Assembly: GCA_052273485.1 (NCBI GenBank)
Contig: DAVZID010000009.1
Span: 1-64,000 of the forward strand
DNA from: Anthropogastromicrobium sp052273485
GTDB taxonomy: Bacteria; Bacillota; Clostridia; Lachnospirales; Lachnospiraceae
Reading direction: 5' to 3'
DNA: 64,000 nucleotides
Shown: one piece after another, positions 43,789 through 53,556 of the stretch
Numbering within the stretch: the first letter of the stretch is position 1
Layout: each line of letters opens with the position of its first letter
Position numbers and translations under genes: made by a program
Notes under the pieces: model-generated
What the model was told of the DNA's origin: nothing
Database searches by the model: none
Seen by the model: only the letters and a program-made list of their open reading frames with translations

Positions 43789-44664
43789 TTAACCCTTAAC
43801 GGCTCCTGCTACACCTTCCTGGTAGCATTTTTGCATTGACATAAATAAAATGACAATCGGAATGGAAATCAGCACGGCACCTGCTGCGAAGCAGTTAAAC
43901 CAACTGTTTACATATTCCTTTTCAAGCATATTCCACAAACCGATGGATACGGTATAGTATTTCGCATTCGCACGACAGATAACTTTCGCAAAGATGAAAT
44001 CAAGCCATGGTGCCATAAATGCCTGCAGGATCGTGTAGACAATAATAGGCTTACTAAGCGGAATGGTGATCTTTGTAAACACCTGAAATCTTGTCGCACC
44101 GTCCAGAGAAGCAGCCTCATCAATAGACTTTGGAATCGTGTCAAAAAAGCCTTTTGCAATATAAAAGCCTAATCCCGCACCGCCAGAATATACAAGCACT
44201 AATGCTACACGAATCATCGCACCCTCTGACAGACCAACTGACTTTAAAATATAATAAACAGCGACCATTGACATAAAGCCCGGAAACATACCAAGAACAA
44301 GTGCAATGTTCATCATCGGTTTTCTCATCTTAAAACGCATACGTGACATACAATATGATACAGACAAAACAAAGAAAGTAGAGATTACGCAAGAGAAAAT
44401 TGAGATGATAAGTGTATTCATAAACATCTGCGGAAAATTTAAAATCTGCGTATCTGTAAACAGCTTCTTATAGTTGTTCAGTGTAAATGTCTTCGGAATG
44501 AGTGTGGAAATATATTGTCCACTCTCTCCTCTAAAGCTGATCATAATAATCCACGCAATCGGAATGACCCAAATAACTGCCAAAACAGCAAGAATCACAT
44601 GAACGATTGTGTTTGTAATAAATCTTTTTCTTTTTGCCGAAGCAGTATTTTGCTTTTTCATCAT
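43789..44664 (-). CDS. malG: Maltodextrin ABC permease, MalG-like
   Basis: A 291-residue permease with six membrane segments. The EAA loop that docks the ATPase reads EAASLDGATRFQVFTKITIPLSKP, and the C-terminal GLWNMLEKEYVNSWFNCFAAGAVL is MalG-like. Its start overlaps the malF stop codon (ATGATGA, 44661-44664). No ATPase gene is in the operon, so it must share a MsmK/MalK-type subunit encoded elsewhere, the usual arrangement in Firmicutes. Confidence 0.92.
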   Translation of the reverse strand: MMKKQNTASAKRKRFITNTIVHVILAVLAVIWVIPIAWIIMISFRGESGQYISTLIPKTFTLNNYKKLFTDTQILNFPQMFMNTLIISIFSCVISTFFVLSVSYCMSRMRFKMRKPMMNIALVLGMFPGFMSMVAVYYILKSVGLSEGAMIRVALVLVYSGGAGLGFYIAKGFFDTIPKSIDEAASLDGATRFQVFTKITIPLSKPIIVYTILQAFMAPWLDFIFAKVICRANAKYYTVSIGLWNMLEKEYVNSWFNCFAAGAVLISIPIVILFMSMQKCYQEGVAGAVKG

Positions 44665-46034
44665 TGGAAGCCCTCCTCATTCTTATAGGAACCTGTATTC
44701 CGATACGTGATCAGTGATACAACGGCCAGAACCACGAAGGTCAAAATACCGATGACTGCACCAAGATTATAATACTGGTTATCAATTGTCAGCTTATACA
44801 GCCAGGTGACGAGAAGATCCGTCCTTCCTGCTGTTGATCCTACAGGTGTAGGATTTCCGCCTGTCAGCAGATAAATTACATTAAAGTTATTTACATTTCC
44901 AGTAAAGGTTGTAATAAGCTGCGGACCTGTCACAAACAGCATATACGGCATTGTGATTGAGAAAAATGTTCTCACTGGACCTGCACCATCCACTGTTGCC
45001 GCCTCATACAAATCTGCCGGAATATTCTGAAGAACACCAGTTACCGTAAGCATGGTAAATGGAATACCAACCCAGATATTAATTACAACTACCATCACTC
45101 GTGCCAGCGTTGTATTTGACCAGAACGGAATCGCTTTTTCAATGATGCCTGCATTTAATAATAGCGTATTTACAATACCATTCTGACTAAATATCGTTCT
45201 CATTAACAGCAGTGAAACAAACTGCGGAACTGCTGCTGAAAGGACAAAGCAAAAACGCCAGAATGCCTTACATCTTGTACCCTTACGGTTGATGACAATT
45301 GCAAGAATCATACCTAAGATATAGTTACTAAAAGTCGCTGCTACAGCCCAGATAAGAGTCCAGCCAAGTACTGACCAGAATGTACTTCCAATGGAATCAC
45401 CAAAATTTAATACCTTCTCAAAATTAGCCAGTCCTACCCAATTAAAGATTGTTGTATGAGCATCTACCTTACTATAATTTGTAAATGCCATACAAATCAT
45501 GAATACAAGCGGAAGAACTGTGAAAATTAGTATACCAAGAATTGGCAGTGTAAGAAGTGTACGATGCAGATCTTTATCAAAAAGACTCTTGATATCTTCC
45601 TTAAAAGTAGGAATCTTTTTACCAGCCTCTGACAGACACTGCATTTTATATGCACTCTTTACGCTTCCACGCCAGAAAATAATAAATGCAGCAACTAAAA
45701 AGCATGTAGCTACACCAAACAAAAGCATAAGAAGTGAATTATCACCATTTGTATACTCATAAATCTGCTTTGCCTCACTCCATACCTTCTGCTGCTCTTG
45801 TCCTCCAAGGTGAACAAGATCTACAATATAGCCTGCACCTTCAAGCACCATAAATGCAATAAAAGCAATTTCAATGGCAAGCATGCCAAGACCCTTTATT
45901 ATCTGATGATGTGCAATGTTTCCGAGTCCGAGTACAACCATGGAAAGCTTTGTCAATACATTTCCCTTTGTAACTGCTTTCGCAACAGAGTACGGATTAT
46001 CAAATTCTTTGCCCCTTTTTTTCTTTTCGGACAT
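44661..46034 (-). CDS. malF: Maltodextrin ABC permease, MalF-like
   Basis: A 457-residue permease. The ATG at 46034 follows GGGAGG; an upstream TTG has no ribosome binding site. The N-terminal 170 residues carry two or three extra membrane segments and a soluble stretch, as in MalF of other Clostridia, followed by the six-helix permease core. The EAA loop is EAATVDGAGPVRTFFSITMP. The motifs FTGNVNNFNVIYLLTGGNP and GSTAGRTDLLVTWLYKLT are characteristic of MalF. It pairs with the overlapping malG. A GC-rich hairpin separates it from malE and probably lowers its expression relative to the binding protein. Confidence 0.93.
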   Translation of the reverse strand: MSEKKKRGKEFDNPYSVAKAVTKGNVLTKLSMVVLGLGNIAHHQIIKGLGMLAIEIAFIAFMVLEGAGYIVDLVHLGGQEQQKVWSEAKQIYEYTNGDNSLLMLLFGVATCFLVAAFIIFWRGSVKSAYKMQCLSEAGKKIPTFKEDIKSLFDKDLHRTLLTLPILGILIFTVLPLVFMICMAFTNYSKVDAHTTIFNWVGLANFEKVLNFGDSIGSTFWSVLGWTLIWAVAATFSNYILGMILAIVINRKGTRCKAFWRFCFVLSAAVPQFVSLLLMRTIFSQNGIVNTLLLNAGIIEKAIPFWSNTTLARVMVVVINIWVGIPFTMLTVTGVLQNIPADLYEAATVDGAGPVRTFFSITMPYMLFVTGPQLITTFTGNVNNFNVIYLLTGGNPTPVGSTAGRTDLLVTWLYKLTIDNQYYNLGAVIGILTFVVLAVVSLITYRNTGSYKNEEGFQ

Positions 46035-46083
46035 AAAAAACCTCCCGTTCAATCTTAATAGTTACATGAATTTGAAAATAAAT

Positions 46084-46113
46084 GCCCCAGGCCCGCAAGG
46101 CGGAGCCCGGAGC
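46084..46113 (-). promoter_or_regulatory. Intercistronic hairpin malE-malF
   Basis: On the minus strand GCTCCGGGC pairs with GCCTGGGGC (9 bp, two G-U pairs), with an inner CCGC/GCGG stem, followed by ATTTATTTTC. It lies 25 bases after the malE stop codon. Such a hairpin can act as a partial terminator or as a 3' barrier to RNA decay, raising MalE above MalFG. Confidence 0.7.
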
Positions 46114-46137
46114 TCTTTATTTTATTTCACTTTTTAT

Positions 46138-47424
46138 TTAGTCAACGATGCTCTGATTCATTGAATCGCTTAACTTATCAGTCATCTCTTCTGCATTGTC
46201 TAATGTAACTTCACCGTTTACGATAGACTTACCGAAGTTCTCTGCTGGTGTCCAGTAATTATTCATAGCGCTTACGAATGGCTGCAGAATAGAAGTCTCA
46301 TCAAATGTCTCATTCTGAGCAATTACAAGCTCATCCTTCTGGATATCCTCTTCCTCTAACAAAGCAGTGTTGCACGGAACGATGCTTCTTGCATCATAGT
46401 GCAGCTTCTGTGACTCCTCATTTCCAAGGAACAGTGCAAGTGCTACTGCTACCTGCGGATACTCACAGTTCGGATTTACACCGATTGCCTTAGAACCTGC
46501 GAATGACTTCATCTGGATATCTTCACCGTCTAAGTTATATGTTGGAAGTTTTACGATTCCAAGGTTATCACCCATTGCTTCTGACAGCTTGGTGTAATCC
46601 CAAGAACCACTAAACATTGCATTGATGCTTCCATCACACATACCAGAAACGCCAACACCAGACTCATCATTTACAAAATTCTTATTTCCTACAAGATTTA
46701 CAAGATACTTGGTAACTGCTGCACCCTTCTCACCAGCAAAATCGACGCCAGCTTCCTCATCGGTGCCATCCTCACCAAACAATGTACAACCGTTTCCTAC
46801 ATAGAAAGAACCAATATACCAGGAGTTTGTTAACGGGAAGGAAACCTTACCCTTTTCCAGCATGGTATCAAGGCTCTTAACATCCTCCTCATCATATACG
46901 CTCTTATCGTAGAACATATACCAGGTATTCGTTGTAAACGGAACACCATATACACAATCATCTACTGTTACAGAATCTATGATTGTATCGGAGTTTGTAT
47001 CCTTAATATAATCAACAGTCTTTCCGCCAAGCTCTGCGATTGCACCTGCATCGATCAGCATCTGAAGCTGGTCATTTGCAAACATGTAAATGTCTGCAGA
47101 ACCAGATGGATCCTGAGAAACAGTCTTTCCTGCATCTCCCTCTGCGCAGGTACCATACTCAAATGTAAGATCCCAGTTTACATGAAGTTCATTGAATGCT
47201 TCGCAGCGCTTCTGCAGCCACTCGCCGTACTCCTCTGCCTGATCCTCTGCCGGTGCCCATACGGTGATGGTTGCGGTGATCGGATCCTCTGCGGAATAAT
47301 CAACGGTCTCTGCCTCAGCCTCTGAGCTGGACTCTTCTTCTGCAAATGCGCTTACTGCGCCGCCTACTGTTGTAAGACACATAGCGCCTGCTAAAAACAA
47401 ACTGGATGCCTTTCTGAATTTCAT
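46138..47424 (-). CDS. malE: Maltose/maltodextrin-binding protein
   Basis: A 428-residue secreted binding protein. The ATG at 47424 follows GGGAGGA and begins a signal peptide (MKFRKASSLFLAGAMCLTTV, cleavage after AFA); the single Cys at residue 17 lies inside the hydrophobic core and not in a lipobox. An acidic linker (EEESSSEAEAE) precedes the mature fold, which starts ITATITVWAPAEDQAEEYGE and contains YMFANDQLQMLIDAGAIAEL and GVPFTTNTWYMFYDKS, as in MalE/MdxE. It heads the transport operon behind YesMN. The lack of a lipobox is unusual for a Gram-positive binding protein. Confidence 0.9.
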   Translation of the reverse strand: MKFRKASSLFLAGAMCLTTVGGAVSAFAEEESSSEAEAETVDYSAEDPITATITVWAPAEDQAEEYGEWLQKRCEAFNELHVNWDLTFEYGTCAEGDAGKTVSQDPSGSADIYMFANDQLQMLIDAGAIAELGGKTVDYIKDTNSDTIIDSVTVDDCVYGVPFTTNTWYMFYDKSVYDEEDVKSLDTMLEKGKVSFPLTNSWYIGSFYVGNGCTLFGEDGTDEEAGVDFAGEKGAAVTKYLVNLVGNKNFVNDESGVGVSGMCDGSINAMFSGSWDYTKLSEAMGDNLGIVKLPTYNLDGEDIQMKSFAGSKAIGVNPNCEYPQVAVALALFLGNEESQKLHYDARSIVPCNTALLEEEDIQKDELVIAQNETFDETSILQPFVSAMNNYWTPAENFGKSIVNGEVTLDNAEEMTDKLSDSMNQSIVD

Positions 47425-47452
47425 AGTATAAATCCTCCCTATTTTCTTTTTG

Positions 47453-47525
47453 TTTCCGAAAATCCTTCTGTGGCCGTCTGACAGGGCGGTCATTTCCATT
47501 CGGAAATTTTTATGCTATTATTATA
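47453..47525 (-). promoter_or_regulatory. malE leader: -10 box and inverted repeat
   Basis: On the minus strand TATAAT (47520-47525) lacks a good -35 at 17 bp, as expected for an activator-dependent promoter. An 8-bp inverted repeat TTTCCGAA/TTCGGAAA (47453-47460 and 47499-47506) encloses 38 bases between the promoter and the ribosome binding site. It may be an mRNA structure or an operator. Confidence 0.4.
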
Positions 47526-47586
47526 AGAAAATTTGGTAATTTTGTATATATCAAAAATGTTAGATTCATGTTGTTTTTCTCTGAAA

Positions 47587-49311
47587 TTATTCTAATCGCT
47601 TCGGAATCCGAATGCATGTCTTCGTTCCCTCGCCAATTTTACTCTCAATCTGCAAACTATACTGCTCCCCATAGTAAAGCTTAATTCGCTCATTTACGTT
47701 GCGCACACCATATCCCTTCGACTCCTCAGTGAGAATCCGCGCCGCCTGCTCATCACTCATACCGACTCCATTATCCTCAACGGTAAGCACAATCAGATCG
47801 CCTTCTTCTTTTCCAGTGATGATAAGCTTTCCTCTGCCATTTGTCTTGACGTCAATTCCATGTGCGATCGCATTCTCGATTAACGGCTGCAGCATCAGAT
47901 TCAATGTTCTGTATTGCCCAATCGATTCGTCCACATGAAACTCGACGTCAAAATCATAGTCGTGCATCATTAGCTGAATGTCTAGGTAAGAGCGCATATT
48001 GCGAAGCTCATCCTCAAGCGACATGACATTCTTCCCCTTATTTAATGAGGTTCGATAAAACGTCGAGAGTGCCAACGTAATCTTACTAATGTCATCCGCG
48101 CCAGCCTCGATTGCCTTCCAGTTAATCAGCGATAACGTATTATATAGAAAGTGCGGATTGATCTGCGCCTGAAGTGCCCGCATCTCATACTCCTTTTCTT
48201 TGATTCGTCCCTCATACACTTCCTTAATCAATGTGTTTAAGCGAAGCAGCATCGCATCAAAGCCATTGACCAGATCACCAATCTCATCACAGCTGTCACT
48301 GACGATCTCCGCCTCCAGATTTCCTTTCTCGACCTGCTCCATTCCAGACTTTAAGCGACGAATCCGCTTTGTAACAAAGCTTGTTAGAATGATCATAGCA
48401 ATAATGGCCATCGCTGCCATGACAAGTACCGCACTCACGGCAATTCGCGTAATCGGTGCAACCGACGACACAATCAGGCGGTTTGGCTTATACAGACATG
48501 CCTTCCAGCCCGTCATAGATGAGGTTTCTGAGAGAATCTCATAGCTGCTGTATTTGTTATGCTGTTCATCGAGAAGCTGCGCCGCACTGAGCATATAATC
48601 ATCGTATTTTTCATCAAAAAATGCATTCTCGTAGACTGCATCGCCATCTTCATTGAAAATTACGACACCATAATTGTTCTGAAGGGTCTGCTCAAATGCC
48701 TCAAACATACTGTCATAGTCGACGCTAATGTACAAAATGCCATCCAGACCGTAACGTGACAACATACTCATCGGACTTGCCAAAAATACAATGCCCTCGT
48801 TCTTATCCACAAACCATTGCATCTCCCCAGCATCACGCACACGCTTGTACCAGTTGGTATCGGTGATCTCCGAGATCGGCGCTAATGTATCGCCACGCTT
48901 AATCAAGTCTTTGCCGACATAGATCGTGACCTTTCCAACATCGTTGTGAAAATATTTGAGTGAGGCAAGCATTGGGTCTAAGATTGTAACAAGCTGATTG
49001 TACATATCATACACCGAATCATACCGATAGCCGAGCACCTGCGAGATGGTCTGATTATAGCAAATATAATTGTTTAGATTGGTGTAGATTGCAAGCTTAT
49101 TTTCCATCGAGGCAAGCGCCTGATACAGATACGATTCCATGCTGTCACTCTCGCTTTGCCACAAAATCTGCTTCATCTGCACATACGTGACCGACAGCAC
49201 CGCTGCAACTGGAAGAAAGCCAGACAATGCATAGACAATAGCAAGCTTATACCCCAGGCGGATATTGCGAAACCAACCGACAATTCGATTTCGCAGCTTA
49301 TTTTTCTTCAA
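47587..49311 (-). CDS. YesM-type sensor histidine kinase
   Basis: A 574-residue membrane kinase. A first membrane helix (about 22-45), a 240-residue outer Cache-like sensor domain, a second helix (about 288-312) and HAMP are followed by the LytS/YesM-type His_kinase domain with the phospho-His387 in LQAQINPHFLYNTLSLINW, and a HATPase with DNGVGM and GYGVRNVNERIKLYYG. It starts at a TTG (49311) that overlaps the yesN end by 14 bases. In carbohydrate loci such kinases sense an extracellular sugar or a binding protein. The transport operon starts right behind it. Confidence 0.92.
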   Translation of the reverse strand: MKKNKLRNRIVGWFRNIRLGYKLAIVYALSGFLPVAAVLSVTYVQMKQILWQSESDSMESYLYQALASMENKLAIYTNLNNYICYNQTISQVLGYRYDSVYDMYNQLVTILDPMLASLKYFHNDVGKVTIYVGKDLIKRGDTLAPISEITDTNWYKRVRDAGEMQWFVDKNEGIVFLASPMSMLSRYGLDGILYISVDYDSMFEAFEQTLQNNYGVVIFNEDGDAVYENAFFDEKYDDYMLSAAQLLDEQHNKYSSYEILSETSSMTGWKACLYKPNRLIVSSVAPITRIAVSAVLVMAAMAIIAMIILTSFVTKRIRRLKSGMEQVEKGNLEAEIVSDSCDEIGDLVNGFDAMLLRLNTLIKEVYEGRIKEKEYEMRALQAQINPHFLYNTLSLINWKAIEAGADDISKITLALSTFYRTSLNKGKNVMSLEDELRNMRSYLDIQLMMHDYDFDVEFHVDESIGQYRTLNLMLQPLIENAIAHGIDVKTNGRGKLIITGKEEGDLIVLTVEDNGVGMSDEQAARILTEESKGYGVRNVNERIKLYYGEQYSLQIESKIGEGTKTCIRIPKRLE

Positions 49312-50854
49312 TCATCTCGTCCCCACTTTCCCTAAATTTCTGCGGACTAATCCCGTAATACTCCCGAAAACTTGAACAAAAATAGGAGACATTCGGATAC
49401 CCACATGCGGTACTGATATCCACAATCTTCATCATCGTCTGCTCCAATAGTTCCTTTGCCTTTTCCATGCGCACACTCTTGATAAAGCGGCTCAAATTTT
49501 GCCCCGTCTCCTTCTTGAAGACACTACTTAAGTAGCTCGGCGCCATGTAGACAAGCTCACTTAAACGATCGACGCTCATCTCTTCTCCATAATGTGCTGC
49601 GATGTATTGCTTGACGACCTCTACCTCGCGATGACCATTCTGCGGTCTGCCCGAAAAAACTTTTTCTAGCCGATTAATCGAATCACGCACCAAACCTGTC
49701 ACCTGCGCAAAATCAAAGGAGCGATACAACCGATCAATTTGTGTATTTAGCTTTTCCTCGCCCTCGCCAGGAAGATTGTCATAGATATCCTTTAGCAAAT
49801 TGGCAAATAAAAACTTGATGTACATCTGAGAAAATGCGGTCTTGCTGCGGTATTTCTGGCTGAAACGATCAAAATGAGCGCGCAGACTCTGAATATCCTT
49901 CATACGAATGTCCTGCTTCATCTGTTTCATCAGTGTGTCATCGTTGATCTGGATAATCTCAGAATCATCGCGCTCCATTCCACTGTAAAACAAGCGTGTA
50001 CTTGGATGGTAAAATTTATTCTCCATCAATGTCTCAAGCTCCTCCATCGCCGCCGCGATCTGCTCGGCCTGATGAATCTCAGACGACACGGATGCTATAC
50101 AATGCTTTTCGTACTCTGCCTCAATCTGGTCTAATGTCTCATTTGCAAATGCAATGCAATCAAGCGCTCGATCTTTTAATAAGATGACTGACTGCTGTGG
50201 TGTTAGATTCAAATATAAAAATGCGTCGCTGTCCGGAAACTCACTTTCCTTCTTTGCCAGAATGCGCTCCTCCAGATCTACGCCATTTTTTCCAAAGAAA
50301 TCATCCTCTGTCTCAAGCATCATAATACGGCAAAAGCAGTCCACATCCTGCCGTGTTAAAACGCCGCCTGTGTGCTGCAATACCTCTGTCACATTCACTC
50401 CATTTACGATCTGGTAAAGCGCATGCTCACGAATCTGCTGCATGCTCTTTTTTCTCATATTTTTCTCTGCGCGCGCCGCCTCAAGCTCCTGCACGGCTCT
50501 CGAGATGGTTTCCTTAAATTCACTCGGATCAACCGGTTTTAAAATATAGTCCGAAACGCCAAGACGCACTGCTTTTCTGGCATAATCAAACTCGCTGCAC
50601 CCAGAAAAAATCACACATTTCATATCCTCATGTCCATCAATCTGCTGACACTCCTCAATCAGACGAATGCCATCCATAAATGGCATCTTTACATCTGTAA
50701 GTAAAATATCAATCTTATGGTTCTTTAAATAATCGAGCGCCTCACGGCCATTTGCTGCCTCCATGGTCTCACACGGCAGCTGCATATGCCGAAGAAGCAT
50801 CTTAATGCCATTTCGCTCAATCCGCTCATCGTCTACAATCAATACCTGATACAT
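49298..50854 (-). CDS. YesN-type response regulator with AraC domain
   Basis: A 518-residue regulator: receiver domain with Asp54 in LLTDVKMPFMDG and KPVDPSEF, a long central linker domain, and a C-terminal AraC double helix-turn-helix (SVDRLSELVYMAPSYLSSVF and ACGYPNVSYFCSSFREYYG). It should be phosphorylated by the overlapping YesM-type kinase and activate the malE promoter, which lacks a proper -35. A TTGATT/TAAAAT promoter is 70-100 bases upstream, just after the glgP terminator. Confidence 0.94.
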   Translation of the reverse strand: MYQVLIVDDERIERNGIKMLLRHMQLPCETMEAANGREALDYLKNHKIDILLTDVKMPFMDGIRLIEECQQIDGHEDMKCVIFSGCSEFDYARKAVRLGVSDYILKPVDPSEFKETISRAVQELEAARAEKNMRKKSMQQIREHALYQIVNGVNVTEVLQHTGGVLTRQDVDCFCRIMMLETEDDFFGKNGVDLEERILAKKESEFPDSDAFLYLNLTPQQSVILLKDRALDCIAFANETLDQIEAEYEKHCIASVSSEIHQAEQIAAAMEELETLMENKFYHPSTRLFYSGMERDDSEIIQINDDTLMKQMKQDIRMKDIQSLRAHFDRFSQKYRSKTAFSQMYIKFLFANLLKDIYDNLPGEGEEKLNTQIDRLYRSFDFAQVTGLVRDSINRLEKVFSGRPQNGHREVEVVKQYIAAHYGEEMSVDRLSELVYMAPSYLSSVFKKETGQNLSRFIKSVRMEKAKELLEQTMMKIVDISTACGYPNVSYFCSSFREYYGISPQKFRESGDEMIEEK

Positions 50855-50921
50855 TCCCTCGTATCCTTTCCGTCTTCATAGTGCCAGAATTGCCATCACG
50901 CTTCTGGCTATTCTGCTTTCT

Positions 50922-50950
50922 ATTTTACCCTAATAGACGGTTAAAATCAA
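50922..50950 (-). promoter_or_regulatory. yesN promoter
   Basis: Minus strand TTGATT (50945-50950), 17-bp spacer, TAAAAT (50922-50927), beginning immediately after the glgP terminator U-tract. A 7-bp stem GCCAGAA/TTCTGGC (50883-50908) falls in the leader. Confidence 0.55.
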
Positions 50951-50952
50951 CG

Positions 50953-50984
50953 ACAAAAATGGGCAGCTTGCCTGCTGCCCATTT
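50953..50984 (-). terminator. glgP terminator
   Basis: On the minus strand AAATGGGCAGC pairs with GCTGCCCATTT (11 bp, 6-nt loop), followed by TTGTCG; the A-T arm supplies the U-tract. A second inverted repeat, GTTCACGG (50988-50995) and CCGTGAAC (51022-51029), lies between it and the stop codon. Confidence 0.85.
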
Positions 50985-51034
50985 GCTGTTCACGGGACCC
51001 CCATTCGCAAAACCGCACGTTCCGTGAACTGTAA

Positions 51035-53290
51035 TTATCCCAACTTCCAGATCTCCTCATTGTACTGCGCAATCGTACGGTCAGATGAGAAAAATCCTGC
51101 CTTTGCAATGTTGACAAGCATCTTCTTTGCCCAACTCTTGCGGTCTGCGTAATCATTTAATACCTGCTCTTTGCGTGCAATGTACTCCTTTAAATCAAGA
51201 AGGGTCATAAACCAGTCCTTGGAAATCAGCTCATGATGCAGCTGCTCTAAGGTTTCTTTATCACCAGCCTCAAGCATCGGCTCACTTACTAAGAAATCGA
51301 CTGCGGTGTGGATATCCTCGTCCTTGGTGTAATAATCCTTTGAACAATAATCGGCCTTCTCATAGTGCTCGATTACCTGCTCGCTGCTCTCTCCGAAGAA
51401 ATAGATATTGTCCTCGCCGACAAGCTCACCGATCTCGACATTGGCACCATCTCTTGTTCCAAGTGTGATTGCACCGTTTAACATAAACTTCATGTTTCCG
51501 GTTCCAGATGCCTCCTTAGATGCCAGAGAGATCTGCTCGGAGATATCGCATGCCGGAATGATCTTGGATGCCTTTGTCACGTTATAATTTTCCACCATGA
51601 CAACACGCAGATACGGGCTGACAGCTGGATCTTTTTCAATTACCTGCTGCAGACTCAAGATCGCGTGAATGATATCCTTTGCGATCGTGTAGGCCGGTGC
51701 TGCCTTTGCGCCAAACAGTACGGTTACTGGTGTCTTTGGAAGCTTTCCTGCCTTAATCTCCAGATACTTGTGAATCGCCCAAAGCAGATTCATCTGCTGA
51801 CGCTTATACTCGTGAAGACGCTTTACCTGAATGTCAAAAATTGAATTTTCATCAATGATGACGCCCTGTGCGCGCTTTAAGTAGTCAGCAAGCTGGCGCT
51901 TTTTCTCCTGCTTGATGGCAAGAAGGCTGTCTAATACCTTATCATCATCTGCGAATGAAAGCAATTTTTCAAGCTCACACGCATCCTTCTTAAATCCACT
52001 TCCGATCCACTCCTCGATCTTTGCGGTCAGCTCCTCATTGCAAGAAAGCAGCCAACGACGGAAGGTGATTCCGTTTGTCTTATTGTTAAACTTCTCTGGA
52101 TAGATCTTATAGAACGCATTTAACTCAGAGTTCTTTAAGATCTCGGTGTGCAGATAGGCAACGCCATTTACGCTGTGGCCATAGTGAATGTCCATATGTG
52201 CCATGTGAACACGGTCATTCTCATCAATAATTGCGACCTTCGGATCCGGATACGCTGCTTTCGCACGTTTATCAAGCTCCTTGATGATCGGAACGAGCTG
52301 CGGAACAACCTTTTCCAGATAAGCAAGCGGCCACTTCTCCAGTGCCTCTGCCAAAATCGTGTGATTGGTGTATGCACATACCTTTGTGACAAGTGCTACT
52401 GCCTCATCCATTGTGATGCCACGCTCAAGAAGCAGACGGATCAGTTCCGGAATTACCATAGACGGATGCGTATCATTGATCTGGATTGCTGCATACTCGT
52501 CTAAGTCGGTCAGCTTGCAGCCGCGTGCAGTACACTCATCTAAGATCAGATGAGCTGCATTGCTTACCATGAAATACTGCTGGTAAATACGAAGCAGATT
52601 TCCGGCCTCATCGCTGTCATCTGGATATAAAAACAGTGTCAGGTTCTTTGCAATATCCGTCTTATCAAAGTTGATGGTTCCGTCCTTGATCAAACTCTCA
52701 TCTACGGTATCAACATCGAACAGATGAAGCTTATTTGTGCGGCCCTCGTAACCAGTTACCTCGATGTCATACATGTGGGAGGTCACCGTTAAATCGCCAA
52801 ATGCAACCGGATAGCTCACATCTGTCTTGATCAGCCAGCTGTCGCTCTCGATCCACGGATTTGGTGTCTCTTTCTGGAAATTGTGTTCAAATACCTGCTT
52901 GAACAGTCCCATGTGATAATTCAGGCCAACACCATCGCCGTGCAGATTTAAGGTTGCCATGGAGTCCAAAAAACATGCCGCCAAACGGCCAAGTCCACCA
53001 TTTCCAAGAGATGGCTCTGGTTCGATCTCCTCGATCTCGCCGATGTCCTTTCCTGCTTCTTCAAGTTCCTGCTTAACGGTCTGGTATAATCCCAAGTTAA
53101 TCAGGTTATTGGACAAAAGCTTTCCAATCAAAAACTCAGCGGAAATGTAGTAGACCTTCTTTTTTCCAGTCTCGCTTTCCTTCTTAGCTGCTAAGTCTTT
53201 CGTCATATCTAATAATGCATAATAAATTTCTGCATTGCTGCAATCCTTTACTGTCTTGTTATATTTCTTTTCACAGATTTCAGTTATCAT
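51035..53290 (-). CDS. glgP: Glycogen/starch (maltodextrin) phosphorylase
   Basis: Releases glucose-1-phosphate from alpha-1,4-glucans with phosphate and PLP; 751 residues, the short form found in Clostridia. The start NGGLGRLAACFLDSMATL, the QINDTHPSMVIPELIRLL block, FDIQVKRLHEYKRQQMNLL and the PLP site EASGTGNMKFMLNGA with Lys601 are all present. It stands upstream of the YesMN-maltodextrin transport genes in the same direction but has its own terminator, so it is a separate transcription unit in a common regulon. Divergent from an AraC/cupin regulator gene that may control it. Confidence 0.96.
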   Translation of the reverse strand: MITEICEKKYNKTVKDCSNAEIYYALLDMTKDLAAKKESETGKKKVYYISAEFLIGKLLSNNLINLGLYQTVKQELEEAGKDIGEIEEIEPEPSLGNGGLGRLAACFLDSMATLNLHGDGVGLNYHMGLFKQVFEHNFQKETPNPWIESDSWLIKTDVSYPVAFGDLTVTSHMYDIEVTGYEGRTNKLHLFDVDTVDESLIKDGTINFDKTDIAKNLTLFLYPDDSDEAGNLLRIYQQYFMVSNAAHLILDECTARGCKLTDLDEYAAIQINDTHPSMVIPELIRLLLERGITMDEAVALVTKVCAYTNHTILAEALEKWPLAYLEKVVPQLVPIIKELDKRAKAAYPDPKVAIIDENDRVHMAHMDIHYGHSVNGVAYLHTEILKNSELNAFYKIYPEKFNNKTNGITFRRWLLSCNEELTAKIEEWIGSGFKKDACELEKLLSFADDDKVLDSLLAIKQEKKRQLADYLKRAQGVIIDENSIFDIQVKRLHEYKRQQMNLLWAIHKYLEIKAGKLPKTPVTVLFGAKAAPAYTIAKDIIHAILSLQQVIEKDPAVSPYLRVVMVENYNVTKASKIIPACDISEQISLASKEASGTGNMKFMLNGAITLGTRDGANVEIGELVGEDNIYFFGESSEQVIEHYEKADYCSKDYYTKDEDIHTAVDFLVSEPMLEAGDKETLEQLHHELISKDWFMTLLDLKEYIARKEQVLNDYADRKSWAKKMLVNIAKAGFFSSDRTIAQYNEEIWKLG

Positions 53291-53390
53291 AGTTCGTCAA
53301 ACTCCTTTCGTGAGCCAATGCGTTACAATCCACAGGGCAACTGCTCTGCAAATCATTGACTGTATTATGACATCTTTTTTTACATTTTTC

Positions 53391-53420
53391 TTGCATTATG
53401 CCGCTATTTTATGGTACTAT
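53391..53420 (+). promoter_or_regulatory. Possible promoter of the AraC/cupin gene
   Basis: Plus strand TTGCAT (53391-53396), 18-bp spacer, TACTAT (53415-53420). It overlaps face to face with the possible glgP promoter, so the two could compete. Confidence 0.4.
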
Positions 53421-53426
53421 CCTATC

Positions 53427-53456
53427 ATTATAACCTTCTTCATTTTATTTAGGCAA
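53427..53456 (-). promoter_or_regulatory. Possible glgP promoter
   Basis: Minus strand TTGCCT (53451-53456), 18-bp spacer, TATAAT (53427-53432), with a leader of about 130 nt to the glgP ATG. Confidence 0.45.
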
Positions 53457-53556
53457 CCAAAAAAGAACCAACGTAGCTCCAATTAATCCAAACAAATAAG
53501 AGCACGACACCAAAACAAATTGAAATACACAGCAGGAGACAAGGAGGCCCATACAC

